NCBI GenBank assembly: GCA_030549335.1
Contig: JAUKPH010000019.1
Location: 16,504,001-16,568,000, forward strand
DNA: 64,000 nt
Origin: Pontederia crassipes
Lineage: Eukaryota > Streptophyta > Magnoliopsida > Commelinales > Pontederiaceae
Direction: 5' to 3'
The notes beneath the pieces are model-generated. The model had not been told where the DNA came from and made no database searches. It worked only from the letters and a program-made list of their open reading frames with translations. The translations under genes were made by a program, and so were the position numbers. Of the stretch, positions 1-10,316 are shown piece after piece; the stretch's first letter is position 1, and each line of letters opens with the position of its first letter.

Positions 1-640
1 TTTGAGAGAACATCGAGAACTAATCAAAAGTTTGAGTTGGTGTTTGAATGAAAAAGTGTAATGATTGAGATTTAAAAATTATTTGATGGATAAATTTTCG
101 TGAGTGTTTGGATATAAAAATAAGAATTAAGAATATAATTTATTATTTTATAAAGTATAAAATTATAATAAATAAAAATATGTCATTAATATTATAATTT
201 ACGTAAATAATTATATTATTAATATTATTTTTATTAAATCTTTTAAATATTATTAATATTATAATTTACGTACATCTGAAGATCCAAATATAATATATTT
301 TTAATTGAATAGTTTAATTAATAAAATATTTATTAATTATTAGAACTAATTATTTTATAATTTTTAATTAATAGCATTTAATAAACTATTTTATAATATC
401 ACTAATAATGTATTAATAAATAAGTAAATAATATATACTTATATTATAAAATAATTAAAAATATATATGTAAGAAAAAAAAGTCAAACATTACGATTGGA
501 AAGACATAAAGTTGGAAAAAAAATAAACGTTCTTGTCTTTTGGTCAAAAGTTCTAATCGTAGATCAGGTGAGGAGAATTTTTAAAAATTTTGTCACATTG
601 GACAAGTTCTTTCATCCAAAAACAGTCTAAAATAATATCA
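1..640. other. AT-rich intergenic sequence
   Basis: No gene is visible. The first 130 bases hold two GTGTTTG-type motifs of the sort found at MITE ends, but no partner end or target duplication could be found, so no element is called. The remainder is low-complexity A/T. Confidence 0.6.
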
Positions 641-644
641 GTGG

Positions 645-940
645 GAGGGTGATTGAGCGAGCGAGCAATATATGTACCAATCTTCCCGTGAGACACAAAA
701 TTCCCCATCGACTAGATTGGTTCTATCGTAATCTTTGACAAGTCTCCTTTGTTTTCCACATCCCATCACCATCTGCAGCGGAGTAATTGGACGTAGTGCA
801 CTGCAGCAAAAGCACCATCGTCACCATTCAAACCCTCACATGCAGGTCTCCTTTGGCTTGCCTATAAATCTTGTTTTCGTTGTGCATTGTGATCCATCCA
901 ATTGCTCAAGATAGTAGGAAAAAAAAAAGAGAGAGAGCAA
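645..940 (+). promoter_or_regulatory. Promoter and 5' leader of peptide gene 1
   Basis: A TATAAAT box lies at 863-869, 72 bases before the chosen ATG. The stretch from about 650 aligns by eye with the orphan copy at 22748-23043 and with the promoter of the paralogue at 23400-23813. Shared blocks include the GCAGCGGAGTAATT and CTCCTTTGGCTTGCCTATAAAT segments. Relative to the orphan copy it lacks about 100 bases between two short ATGTA-containing repeats, so the AACGGTGCAAACT module is missing here. Confidence 0.7.
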
Positions 941-1204
941 ATGATGATTACAGCCATGAGCGAGAAGAAGAACAAGTCCCCAAGACACCAACAGGGCCAC
1001 CTTGTCCAGGCGGTGTTAGTGATGGCGCTGGTTCTGTCTCTCGCCGCAGCAGTGCCCTCTTCTGCTGCTGAACCCGTACCACCAGGGTATTACACGCTCA
1101 ACCCCAATCGTCCAGCTGTGAAGGTGCCGCCCAGCAAACCATATACACCCGTACCGAACGGACCACCGATATACAAGAGGCCACCCGTCAGCCAGCAACC
1201 CTGA
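941..1204 (+). CDS. Small secreted proline-rich peptide precursor (gene 1)
   Basis: The 87-residue product is not a family I recognise. Residues 1-20 are polar and basic (SEKKNK). Residues 21-37 form a hydrophobic core, and AVPSSAA at about 37-43 looks like a signal-peptidase site, so export to the apoplast is likely. The mature part (about 44 residues) has no cysteine and is proline-rich, with KVPPSKPYT near 61-69 and GPPIYKRPPVSQ near 74-85. The ATG at 941 is the first after the TATA box and matches the start of the paralogue at 23814; a frame extension upstream has no ATG. The paralogue conserves the signal region and the PPxKPYT and KxPPVSQ blocks while the middle diverges, as in precursors of secreted signalling peptides. 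Function is unknown; a short cell-wall proline-rich protein is the alternative. Confidence 0.75.
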   Translation: MMITAMSEKKNKSPRHQQGHLVQAVLVMALVLSLAAAVPSSAAEPVPPGYYTLNPNRPAVKVPPSKPYTPVPNGPPIYKRPPVSQQP

Positions 1205-1560
1205 AATACGTCGCTAGCTTCATGCATATATATATATATAGTCTATCGATAGTGGGCGCTCAGATTGCTCTATTCATCATGCAGCACGAATATCTATATA
1301 TCATAATAGTGAAAAAGCAATAAAATGTTGTATGGAGTAATTGTTCTTGGAGGTGCAATTGATCATGCTTTTTGCACGATCACCCTCCGGGAACTATGCA
1401 TGCTTATCATATCATGTACGTAATAATTGAACGTTGGTTATAAATACATGTTTGTGTGCGCAATTAGTAAATTATGTGTATATATACCGTATTGATCCAG
1501 GGCTTTTGCTAATTTACGTGAGGCAAGGGATGAAGAAATTATGTAGCCATTTCTTACGTA
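1205..1560 (+). other. 3' UTR and conserved downstream flank of gene 1
   Basis: Poly(A) signal AATAAA at 1319-1324. The segment aligns with 24096-24475 behind the paralogue: shared blocks include CGCTAGCTTCATGCAT, ATCATAATAGTGAAAAA and TGCACGATCACCC. The duplication therefore covers promoter, CDS and about 350 bases of downstream sequence. Confidence 0.65.
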
Positions 1561-1648
1561 CTATTTATTTCGGGGCGAGACCAAATATATCTTGGTCATA
1601 AAAATATTATAAAAACGATATCATGCAGCTTCTAGGGTTGTTCATTTA

Positions 1649-2939
1649 GGTCCTATTTGCTAAAACCTTCTAAGACTTTGTTCTCACCATTTTTTTTGTC
1701 AAATATCAATTTTAAAGATATATATGTCTCACAGTAATAATTATAGAACAAGGAAAAAAAGTAAAGAACATAATGAACAATTAAGGAAAATTTATACCAA
1801 ATATCTTCCAACTTTAAAATTTGTTCAGCGATACATTCTAACTTCACTTTATAACACAAATACTCTTCATTTTTTAATGTGTTTCACTCGATGCTCTCTT
1901 TATTTGGGATAGTCGATTTTTCAATTTTTCGTCGACGTGACGTCCACGTGGCCATCTCCTCTCTCCTCCACGCAAATAGTCGTCCGACATGGCACATAAA
2001 ATTACATCAATGCCCTCCAACTTTAAGCTTTGCTCAACGATACCCTCCAACTGCACTTTGTAATACAAATGCCCTTCATCTTTTAATACATTTCACTCGA
2101 TGCCCTCTTTAACTGAGGCAATCCATTTTTCGATTTTTCATCGATGTGGCGTCTACGTAGCCATCTCCTTCTCCTCCATGCAAATAGACGTCCAACGTGG
2201 CACCACATATTAATTGACCCACTCACTGTTAAATTATTTTCTTATTTCCCTCTTTGCTTTTTTTCGCGTGAAACCTCCTTCGCCGTTCGCACTTCTTCAC
2301 CGTTCGCACTTCTTCGCCGTTCGTCTTCATCATCGTTCACCTTTCGCATTCGTCGGCCGTCGTCTTTGTCCAAATTGGTGTAATTTTATGTGCATTTGGT
2401 AAGAAAACTTTAAAGTTGGAGGACATTTGGTGTAATTTTATGTGTCACATCGAAACATGTCACGTCGGACGGCTATTTGCATGGAGAAGAGAGGAGATGA
2501 CCACGTGGACGCCACGTCGATGAAAAATTAAGAAATCGGCTATTCTAGGTAAAGAGGGCATCGGATGAAACATGTTAAAAGATGAAGGACATTTGTATTA
2601 TAAAGTAAAGTTGGAGGGTATCGTTGAGCAAACCTCAAAGTTTGAGGGCATTGATGTAATTTTATGTGCCAAGTCGGAGCATGCCACGTCAGACGACTAT
2701 TTGCGTGGAGGAGAGAGGAGATGTCCACGTGGACGCCACATCGATGAAAAATTGGAACCAGTTGTCCCAGGTAAAAATGCATTGAATGAAACACATTAAA
2801 AGATGAAGGACGTTTGTGTTACAAAGTAAAATTGGAGAGTATCGCTGAGCAAATATTAAAGTTTGAAGGCATTTAGTGTAATTTTTCTAAACAAATGATG
2901 GTTGTTCTTAAATTTATTATTTCTTTACCAAACAGGACC
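1649..2939. mobile_element. Tourist-like (PIF/Harbinger) MITE
   Basis: Ends GGTCCTATTTG and (reverse complement) GGTCCTGTTTG, flanked by TTA at 1646-1648 and TTA at 2940-2942, the 3-bp duplication typical of Tourist elements. At 1291 bp it is long for a MITE because most of it is the foldback element described separately. Confidence 0.7.
1785..2890. mobile_element. Compound foldback element inside the Tourist MITE
   Basis: Two arms of about 450 bases (about 1785-2210 and 2405-2890) are inverted copies of each other. Each arm is itself two tandem copies of a 200-225 base unit. Recurrent blocks are CCCTCCAACTTTAA, ACGTGGCCATCTCCT and a CGATGAAAAATT stretch. About 190 bases of T/C-rich sequence separate the arms. 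No clear target duplication was seen. Structure fits a MULE-type foldback with tandem terminal repeats; family is an inference. Confidence 0.65.
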
Positions 2940-3343
2940 TTATAGATAGATATGATAAATTCTTTGATGAGTTGGATCAATGACGTTTTTATATCTCCTG
3001 TTGTCCCAAAAGTTTTTCCCCGATTAATCACTATGAGATAATCAGACGAGTAACTTATTGCACTAAGTCCCTCTCCACAAACTACACTACATTAATACAC
3101 CCCACTATTGATGATATCGTTTCATGTTTCTCGAGAAACCGAGTTCCGATCACTCGCCTGAAGAAAACGCAGAAGGACAAATCGAAGAAGAAGAGAGAGA
3201 CTACCGGATGAAACTTCAATTCAAGTGGATTTGAATTACAACTCACACTAAGAACAACCGCTTACCACATACATCCACTCTTCAACTAATCAAAGGTCTA
3301 TTTACACTAACCAGATACAAATGATAATCCGGTATAACATATA
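2940..3343. other. Intergenic, probable transposon debris
   Basis: No gene. The sequence resembles LTR-type non-coding DNA but has no boundaries I can support. Confidence 0.4.
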
Positions 3344-4590
3344 TGTAACGATCTCAAAATTCGGCCCTAATTTAAAACTTTTGCCGAACCCTAAGCGACG
3401 TTACTTCGACTTTGACATGACCTAATTTCATAAAACTTTACAGCGGAAACATAATATAATAAACATAAATGATAAGATCATGAAAATAGCGGAAGACTTC
3501 ATAAGATAACCCAAGATACAAGTCTAGCACATGGGCCACATAGGCTCTAACATAAAGATCCAACAAAAGATTCATAATACATAAATGAGTCCAAATAAAA
3601 GTTAAAGACTCAAAGGCTCATAAGCCATACATACTTGACTCTTATAAGAGTCCACCATCATAACATAAGTCTAAGAAAGATAACTTGGGCCGTAGCCCAC
3701 TCGCCCATTTGCAACGTGCCCGTCATGAGGCCCTCATCGTCGAACCTAAACATCGTCCATATCTGCACGGATCCATGGGTGCAGGGTATTTCTCCCGTTA
3801 GAGTATGTTGAGGCCTATGCATGCTATGATCATATGACATAATTTCTACATGTCATGGCATATGCAAATCATCATTGTAAAACATAAGTTATGTGCATGC
3901 CATGAGCTACTTATGCACTCTATATGACATATGAGTATATCATCACAGCAAGATAAGATAATATGTATCATCATCATTATGTCAAAGCATATCAATACTT
4001 ATCATTATGCTAAGGCATATCATCATTTATCTTACGTTTACTTCAACATCATCTTTCATAACATCTTATGACAAAAGGACATACATTAGCATCTGAATAG
4101 GGCTACATCTTCATCTTCATTTTTATGTCCCAAGTCATCTTTGGAAAGTACATACATATGCAGGACTTTACTTCTTAGGTTTAGAACCCTTTGAAGTACA
4201 TACATAGTGTGGGACTTTACTTTTCACTTGACAACATCTTTGAATCTTCCATCTTGGTTAAGATAGTTTATTATCTTGTTTGATTGGGTAGACCATGTTG
4301 GTTTCGTGCGAAACTTGGCTAGCTAGGCCGAGACAATCGTCTCATTGGAAGTACATACCATCTTGGCAGGACTTTACTTCCCGGAGAATACATCACATAA
4401 GCTAGCAAGTGAAGGACTTTATTCCCGTCATGATCACAACAAGACATCTTCACTCCAATCCATCTTTTACTTACATTCATCAATACATACATTCACTCAT
4501 CACATGTTGCTTGTTTTAATCCTACTTAAGATCATACATGCTCCAAATCACACTAGGTGTGGACATTCAAATATAGCCAATCAGCCTCCA

Positions 4591-4975
4591 AAACGGACGA
4601 CCGTTTTGTGTAACGGTCGACCATTGGAAGGGACCTTTCGGACGATCGAAATGAGACTTCGATTCGTCCGCTAATCACATAATGTGATACCATTCTAAAT
4701 CGGACGACCGCTGGAATAACGGTCGACCGCTTCTGGGTCCTTTCGGACGTTCGAAATGGATTTTCGGATTGTCCGCTAATCACAGAATGTGTTGAACGTT
4801 TTGACAACACATATCGGACGACCGTTATTAAATCGGTCGACCATTACATTATTATCGGTCGACCATTACATTATTATCGGACGACCGAACAATCGTCCGC
4901 TAATCACAGAATGTGATTGCCCCTCCAAAACGGTCAACCGATATGGAATCGGTCGCCCGTTATAGGACGGCAGAC
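4591..4975. repeat. Dyad-rich tandem repeat in the LTR
   Basis: Three imperfect units with spacings of about 105 and 124 bases, marked by CTAATCACA(T/G)AATGTG at 4671, 4776 and 4900. Each unit holds CGGACGACCG and CGGTCGACC motifs in inverted orientation, so the single strand can form several hairpins. Confidence 0.7.
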
Positions 4976-5571
4976 ACTCAATTTTTTACATGCATTCTTC
5001 CCCAAATCTTACATACATCATGATTTTGAACTCATATTAACTTATACACATCACAAGAGGCATTCTTAACATTCTTGACATCCTAATCATGAAACATTAA
5101 GAGATTTCCACATGAAACATCTAAGCATACTAGCTATGTTTATACATGTACATAAGCATAAAACTATTTCCTTTGAGCTAGCATAAGTAACAGTGAATAT
5201 CATAAGTCCAAACATGATTAGCATTAGAACATAGAGCTTTATAAAACATGGCACATACAAGTACTAATATGCATAAGTCATAATCATCCATTTCAAGAAC
5301 ACAAGGTGATTCTTCATGTCCTAATTCATTCACACAATCATCATTAGGGAGGTCATTAAGAGTTTGGATTCTCTCAACATACCTTGATAGCTTATGTCCA
5401 AAAACCTAACTTCTTTCCTCCTCTTAATCCCCCTGGTTCGCTACAGTAATTAGAGAGATGGTGAGGGAGCTTGCTATTGACCAGTGGATAAAGCATGGGA
5501 ACTTACTTCAATGGAGAGGTGGTTAAGAGAGATAAAGATGATTGCTGTAGCTTCTTGGCCCTCTTTGCTGT

Positions 5572-5572
<1 letters not shown>

Positions 5573-5612
<40 letters not shown>
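5573..5612. repeat. Homopolymer of 40 G
   Basis: An uninterrupted run of 40 G with ordinary sequence on both sides. It may be real or an artefact of sequencing or assembly. Confidence 0.9.
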
Positions 5613-5761
5613 CTTTTCGGGGTGCTGGCCGACAGATTAGGTGAGGAGGGAGAGGGTTAGTTTACTTTTTGGGTCATCTTAGTTAAGTGGGCTTATGGGC
5701 TACGCGGGTGTGGGCATCTTTCATCCCTTTCTTTTTTTTTATTTCACATTAGGATATTACG

Positions 5762-6617
5762 ATATAAGATTAAAATATAGAAGACTGCTTTTAGACGGGT
5801 TGACCGGAGCCCCGATAAGGGAGGGCCCATAACATATTTCATATATGTATGCACCTACAGTCACGATCCCTTTTCCTATCGGGGTGAGCTGCCATCGTCC
5901 GAGCCACAAGCTTCCTGGTGTCCTGTAACACGCCAACAGTGTTCTCACGTCTTATAAATTTGTGTGCACGACTTGTTCACAACTATAATTATGCCAACGA
6001 CAACAAGTTTCAACAGTGAACAGAGGAGTCACGGCTCACTCCTAGTCTCCTACTCAAGATATATTATTTTCATTTTTAATCCTTGATTTTCTATCAGATA
6101 CATGAATCAAATTTTTAACGTCTTATTTTTTTGTTTTGTTTTTAATTTTTTCTTTTCTTTTTGAAGCCTATGAATATTTTTTTGTATTGAAAGAAACTAA
6201 TGAATCTATATGGGAGTATCATAGGACTCTCTCTTTATATGTATACACTTGAAACGAGATTTGACCATAAATAAGTTATTTATTTCTTGAAATGATCCTT
6301 ATGATAATATATAAACAGGGGAAAATGAGTACGATGTCAACGACTTTTCATAATAATGTACTTTAATGAATAATAGTTAAACTAATTTATTAAAATTCAT
6401 GCGTTATGTTCAGTGTGCCATACAAATATGTCCTTTCTTGCATGTGAAGTGATCAGTCAATCATGGAATTCGGTGTTGTGATCAACTGGTTCGAAGATTT
6501 GGAATCTGGGAAGCGTGGCGTGGGGTCCACTGGTTGAGACGAGGTGGAAATTTGAGGTGGGAGTTTACTTCTCCCGAAAAAATAAGTGAGATGCAGGGCC
6601 GTTTCTTGGGATGCGGA
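5762..6617. other. Intergenic sequence
   Basis: No gene. A hairpin of about 85 bases (CCCCGATAAGGGA near 5813 against TCCTATCGGGG near 5874) is present. The rest is AT-rich with no recognised element. Confidence 0.5.
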
Positions 6618-6626
6618 GGTTAACGC

Positions 6627-7225
6627 AATGTTGTAAGACTTCCCAGTCATCGATTAGAATTGTTTAACTAATTAGGTCGAATGGATTGGATCGAATTAAA
6701 TTGAATAATCGAATCGAATAATATAAATTAATAAAAAATAAAATAAATTTAAATAATTATTATAATATTATTAATATATAACATATTATTTAGCAAAAAT
6801 ATAATATAATATAAAATAATAATTCAGATCAAATAATGTAATAAAGTAAGCATAAATGAAATTATCAATTGAATGTTTTCTAAATAAAAAATCTTATGAG
6901 TAATTATAAAAAAAATAAAGATATCAATGAAATTTTATATATGTGATAAAAAAGAATATTGAAACATAAATTTAAGTATATATGTATATATATATGATAT
7001 TCTAAAAGAAATTAATAATTTTTGTACATTTTATTTTTTTTACATTTTACAACTTGACGCGGCCGGGTCGGTCAAACCCGTCGAGTCAGTCGGTTGAACC
7101 CGAGTTTTGATCGGGTTTAATCGGATTAAAGCAGATCAACTCCATGGCTGTGTTTTGGACGACCCGTGGATCGTTTTAACGCTCGGACACCGGTCCGATC
7201 GGCCGGGCCGGGTCTTACAACACTG
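6627..7225. mobile_element. MULE-like MITE
   Basis: Ends AATGTTGTAAGAC and (reverse complement) CAGTGTTGTAAGAC. Flanks GGTTAACGC (6618-6626) and GGTTAAAGT (7226-7234) are a degraded 9-bp target duplication with six matching leading bases. The interior is AT-rich at the left and rich in CGGGTC/GACCCG motifs at the right. Related ends occur near 23045, 26012 and 58575. Confidence 0.6.
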
Positions 7226-7234
7226 GGTTAAAGT

Positions 7235-8299
7235 GACATTATATTTTTTTTTGCTTAAATAAGAAATAATAGCATATTTAAGGTCGTTCAAACTTTTGAT
7301 ATGAAAATTTACAATTTAATTTTTAAAAATAATTAGTTTATGAAGATAAATTTAAGTGTAGTTTTTCAACGTAAAAAATCAAACTAATGTTAATAATGAA
7401 AAAGTAATAAAAATATTATTTGATTAATTATGTGACAATTTAGTTTAAGTATTATGGATTGTTGACAATGAATTAAATATTAGATGAATTAATAAATTGA
7501 ATTAAAATGATAAAGAATTATTTATTGTCATAAATTAATTATAATTTAGCCAAATGATATTAGAAATGGAAGATAATATGCATATTTATTTATTATTAAA
7601 ATTAATAAGGATCATAAAGTATTAAATTTTAATAACAATTTAATGATGTTAATTTATATATGATATTAAAGGGCCTTGTATAGGGTGTATATAAGAATGT
7701 TATTTTTAATCACATGAGACACATATTAACATAATATATATATATATATATATAAGAGAATGAACAAAAGCCCCAAAAAAATTAATTATATGAAAACATT
7801 AAAGATAGATATATAGCAAATGAAATAAAATAATATATAGCAACAAATCCAAGTGAATAATTAAATATTGAATATATAGCAAATGAAATAAAATAATATT
7901 AAAAAATCAAGGATTTTTCATTTATTTTCAAAATAATATTTCTATATCAAATTTCAACTTTCACTAGTAATTATCCAAAAATATCAAAATAAGTTTTTAA
8001 GATATAATTCATTTTTCGAATTTTTAGCTACAATATGCATGTGCGTGTAAGAACCTAAAAATGTTATTGCTAGAGATTGAGACAAAGATGGATCATAAAA
8101 TTAGAAAATCGAGACTTGTTCGACAACAGAGTTATGGTATATTCTAAATAGTCTGGGTTTGTGTAATTGACAATCCATAGTTCATTTTTATATTTTTTGT
8201 AAATACAATAAACTATTTTCTAAATGGTAAAGAGTAGAAAAATGTCAATTCCATTTTCGGTTTTTATAAAAAAAAGTGATGAGAACATAAAGAATTTGT
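7235..8299. other. AT-rich intergenic sequence
   Basis: No gene. Low-complexity A/T including an (AT)n run near 7733-7754. Confidence 0.6.
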
Positions 8300-8700
8300 T
8301 GATGTGCCTTGAATTATGTGTCATGTACCCAAAATTATGAAAGAAAAAAATGAGAAAAAAAGATAAATGAGAATATGTGGCGGAAGCGGAGGGCTTAGGC
8401 TAACGGCCCAAACCCGTAGCCCGCCACTGATTCTCATGAGGGTGCGGGGGGCGAAATCTCCCGCGGTATGGACCTTTATATATGAGGGTTAAGGTTTTAT
8501 ATGATGTACACTCTCTTTTGGCTCATAGTGAAATTTTTTTACCGGCGGCCTCCTTTGTCCATAGATGTTTCTCTCTTGTTCACATTGATCAAGAGAGTTT
8601 TACCACGTTAAATCTCTGTGTTCATCTACTCTTTCTCTCGTTGTCATTGATTCTTGGTGTTTTATTTCCATCAGAATTATATATCACCTCATGATGCAAT
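8300..8700 (+). mobile_element. Possible LTR fragment
   Basis: A TATA-like stretch (TTTATATATGAGGG near 8473), then a leader-like segment with CCACGTTAAATCTCTGTGTTC near 8603, resembles the transcribed part of plant Copia LTRs. Boundaries and target duplication were not found. Fossil, non-coding. Confidence 0.35.
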
Positions 8701-9338
8701 GCGTTATTAAGAATATCTAGATTGCTACTTAAATCTCAGAATTTGAATTTTTGTGATACATGATATTGACTTGAAGCTTTTAACATGACAAGTATCATGC
8801 AATTTGGCTAATTGTTTTTAAAGTAAATGTTAATTAGGATTATGTCCCTGCTGGCTCCTGTAAATTCAGGTGACGCCTGACATGCTTCGCACAAGCTCGA
8901 TTTCATATGAGATCTTCATCCTTTCTTCTTCTTCGTTACAACATTTCTTCATCTACTCCGACATTTCCTTTCGATTCATCGGAATTGTTTCAATTGTTCG
9001 GTTGTTCACTTTTACACTTCTATCGTCGTCTTCTCTGCTTCTCATGTTTACATTCTTCATTTGTTATTTTCTGTTTCTCCTTATTCGTCGATCGATTCTT
9101 TTGTCCGTTGTTGAAATTTTGATTCGTCTTCCATGCCAACGTTTGTTATCGTTAGATTTCATTTTGATTTTCGCAGCTCTTTGCCATCTTCGATCTGGTC
9201 TTCTTCACAGTTCGCCAAGATCAAGATTGGTGTTAGATCATATTTTTTCGATCTTCATCGTCGACTATCAATCCTTTCGTTTCTTCTATTCTGCTTGCTT
9301 CTTTCACTTCTCTTATCTAAGTCTAATGAAGTACATTG

Positions 9339-9732
9339 TGATGGGAAAAATTCGAGAACATGGAGAGAAAATCACGAAGAGATTGCAGAAAAATAGAGGA
9401 GACACACGAATTACCCAGGTTCACCCTTGAGATTAGGGCTACGTCCTGCAAAGAGGTTCCACTATATCGTTTAGGTTTACAGCCGCCACACAGATTACAT
9501 CTAAAAATAAGCTATAAATAGTCTCTCCCAAATGGGTTCAAAACCTGAACAAAACAGAGAAAAAACCTAATCCGAACCACACGGGCGTCGGGGGGCGGGG
9601 CCCCCCGAACCCTCCCTTTTGTTCGCACACCAACAACACAAGCAATTGGGTAATACTCAGATTCCCCTAAGCTCACGTGGGCGAACCCGGTGTGAGAAAC
9701 AAGGGGCCCTGAAGTATTCACCAACTCCAACA
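9339..9732. mobile_element. Solo LTR, 394 bp, with intact target duplication
   Basis: Begins TGATGGG, ends CCAACA, and has an exact 5-bp duplication CATTG at 9334-9338 and 9733-9737. No internal domain remains, so it arose by LTR-LTR recombination. It sits inside the older Copia LTR-like sequence. The exact duplication suggests a moderately recent event. Confidence 0.8.
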
Positions 9733-9936
9733 CATTGGAGCTCCAATTTTTTTTCCTTTTATGATCTTTGTTTTCTCCTTCGATCTGCTTATGACAGGTG
9801 ATAGATCAGATCTCATTTATGTCGACTTTCTTGATATGTGTTTCTTGCGTTCTGGTTCATCGTTGTTGCAATATTGTTTGTCATTTCTCCATTTTGCTTT
9901 GTCATCCTTTGCTTTGTTCTTTCGATCATTCGTTCT

Positions 9937-10301
9937 TGAAGGAATTTGTAATAACTAAACAGAAGTTTTTTGAAATACCTCGTAGCAGAAGAATGGATCA
10001 CGGAGACTTTTCTGCGTTGTTTCGGACTCGTTGTCGGGATCCTAATCACGTACGAAAAAGGACCATGTGTTCACAATCCAAATATCACAGACTTGCGGCG
10101 GAGTTCGTTGGATTGATGCATGGACTCGTCGTCGAAGAATGGAACAACACCTATACACTATGAAGAACATCATATCCTTTTATAGTGTAATCAAGTGCAT
10201 AGTTATATAACTGCACCTACGTGTAGTTATTAACTGCATTCATGCAATTATGCATGTCACGACATGCATCCCATGGCCCATATGGGCGCATATGTCCAAC
10301 A
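9937..10301 (-). repeat. 3' LTR of the non-coding LTR element
   Basis: 365 bases, TGAAGG to CCAACA on the plus strand. Compared with the other LTR it carries one extra 5-base segment and about 17 differing bases. Confidence 0.8.
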
Positions 10302-10316
10302 ATCTCTCACTCGCAC
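10302..10316 (-). other. Polypurine tract of the non-coding LTR element
   Basis: Read on the minus strand it is GTGCGAGTGAGAGAT directly before the LTR start TGTTGGAC, the usual arrangement in plant Copia elements. Confidence 0.65.

Larger units (their letters stand above)
3344..5761. mobile_element. Probable Ty3/gypsy solo LTR, about 2.4 kb
   Basis: Starts TGTAACGATCTC, a common start of chromovirus-type (Tekay/Del) LTRs, and ends at GGATATTACG, nearly its inverted match. ATATA occurs on both sides (3339-3343 and 5762-5766) as a possible 5-bp target duplication, but this is a weak match in AT-rich DNA. No coding remains. A fossil LTR with no internal domain. Confidence 0.5.

Noticed and set aside
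4591-4975. CRISPR-like spaced repeats
   Set aside because: Units are imperfect, dyad-symmetric and inside a plant LTR; spacing is irregular.
8870-9430. Open frame of 186 codons, Ser/Phe/Leu-rich
   Set aside because: It lies in pyrimidine-rich LTR sequence and runs into the 394-bp solo LTR. No domain or gene-like context.
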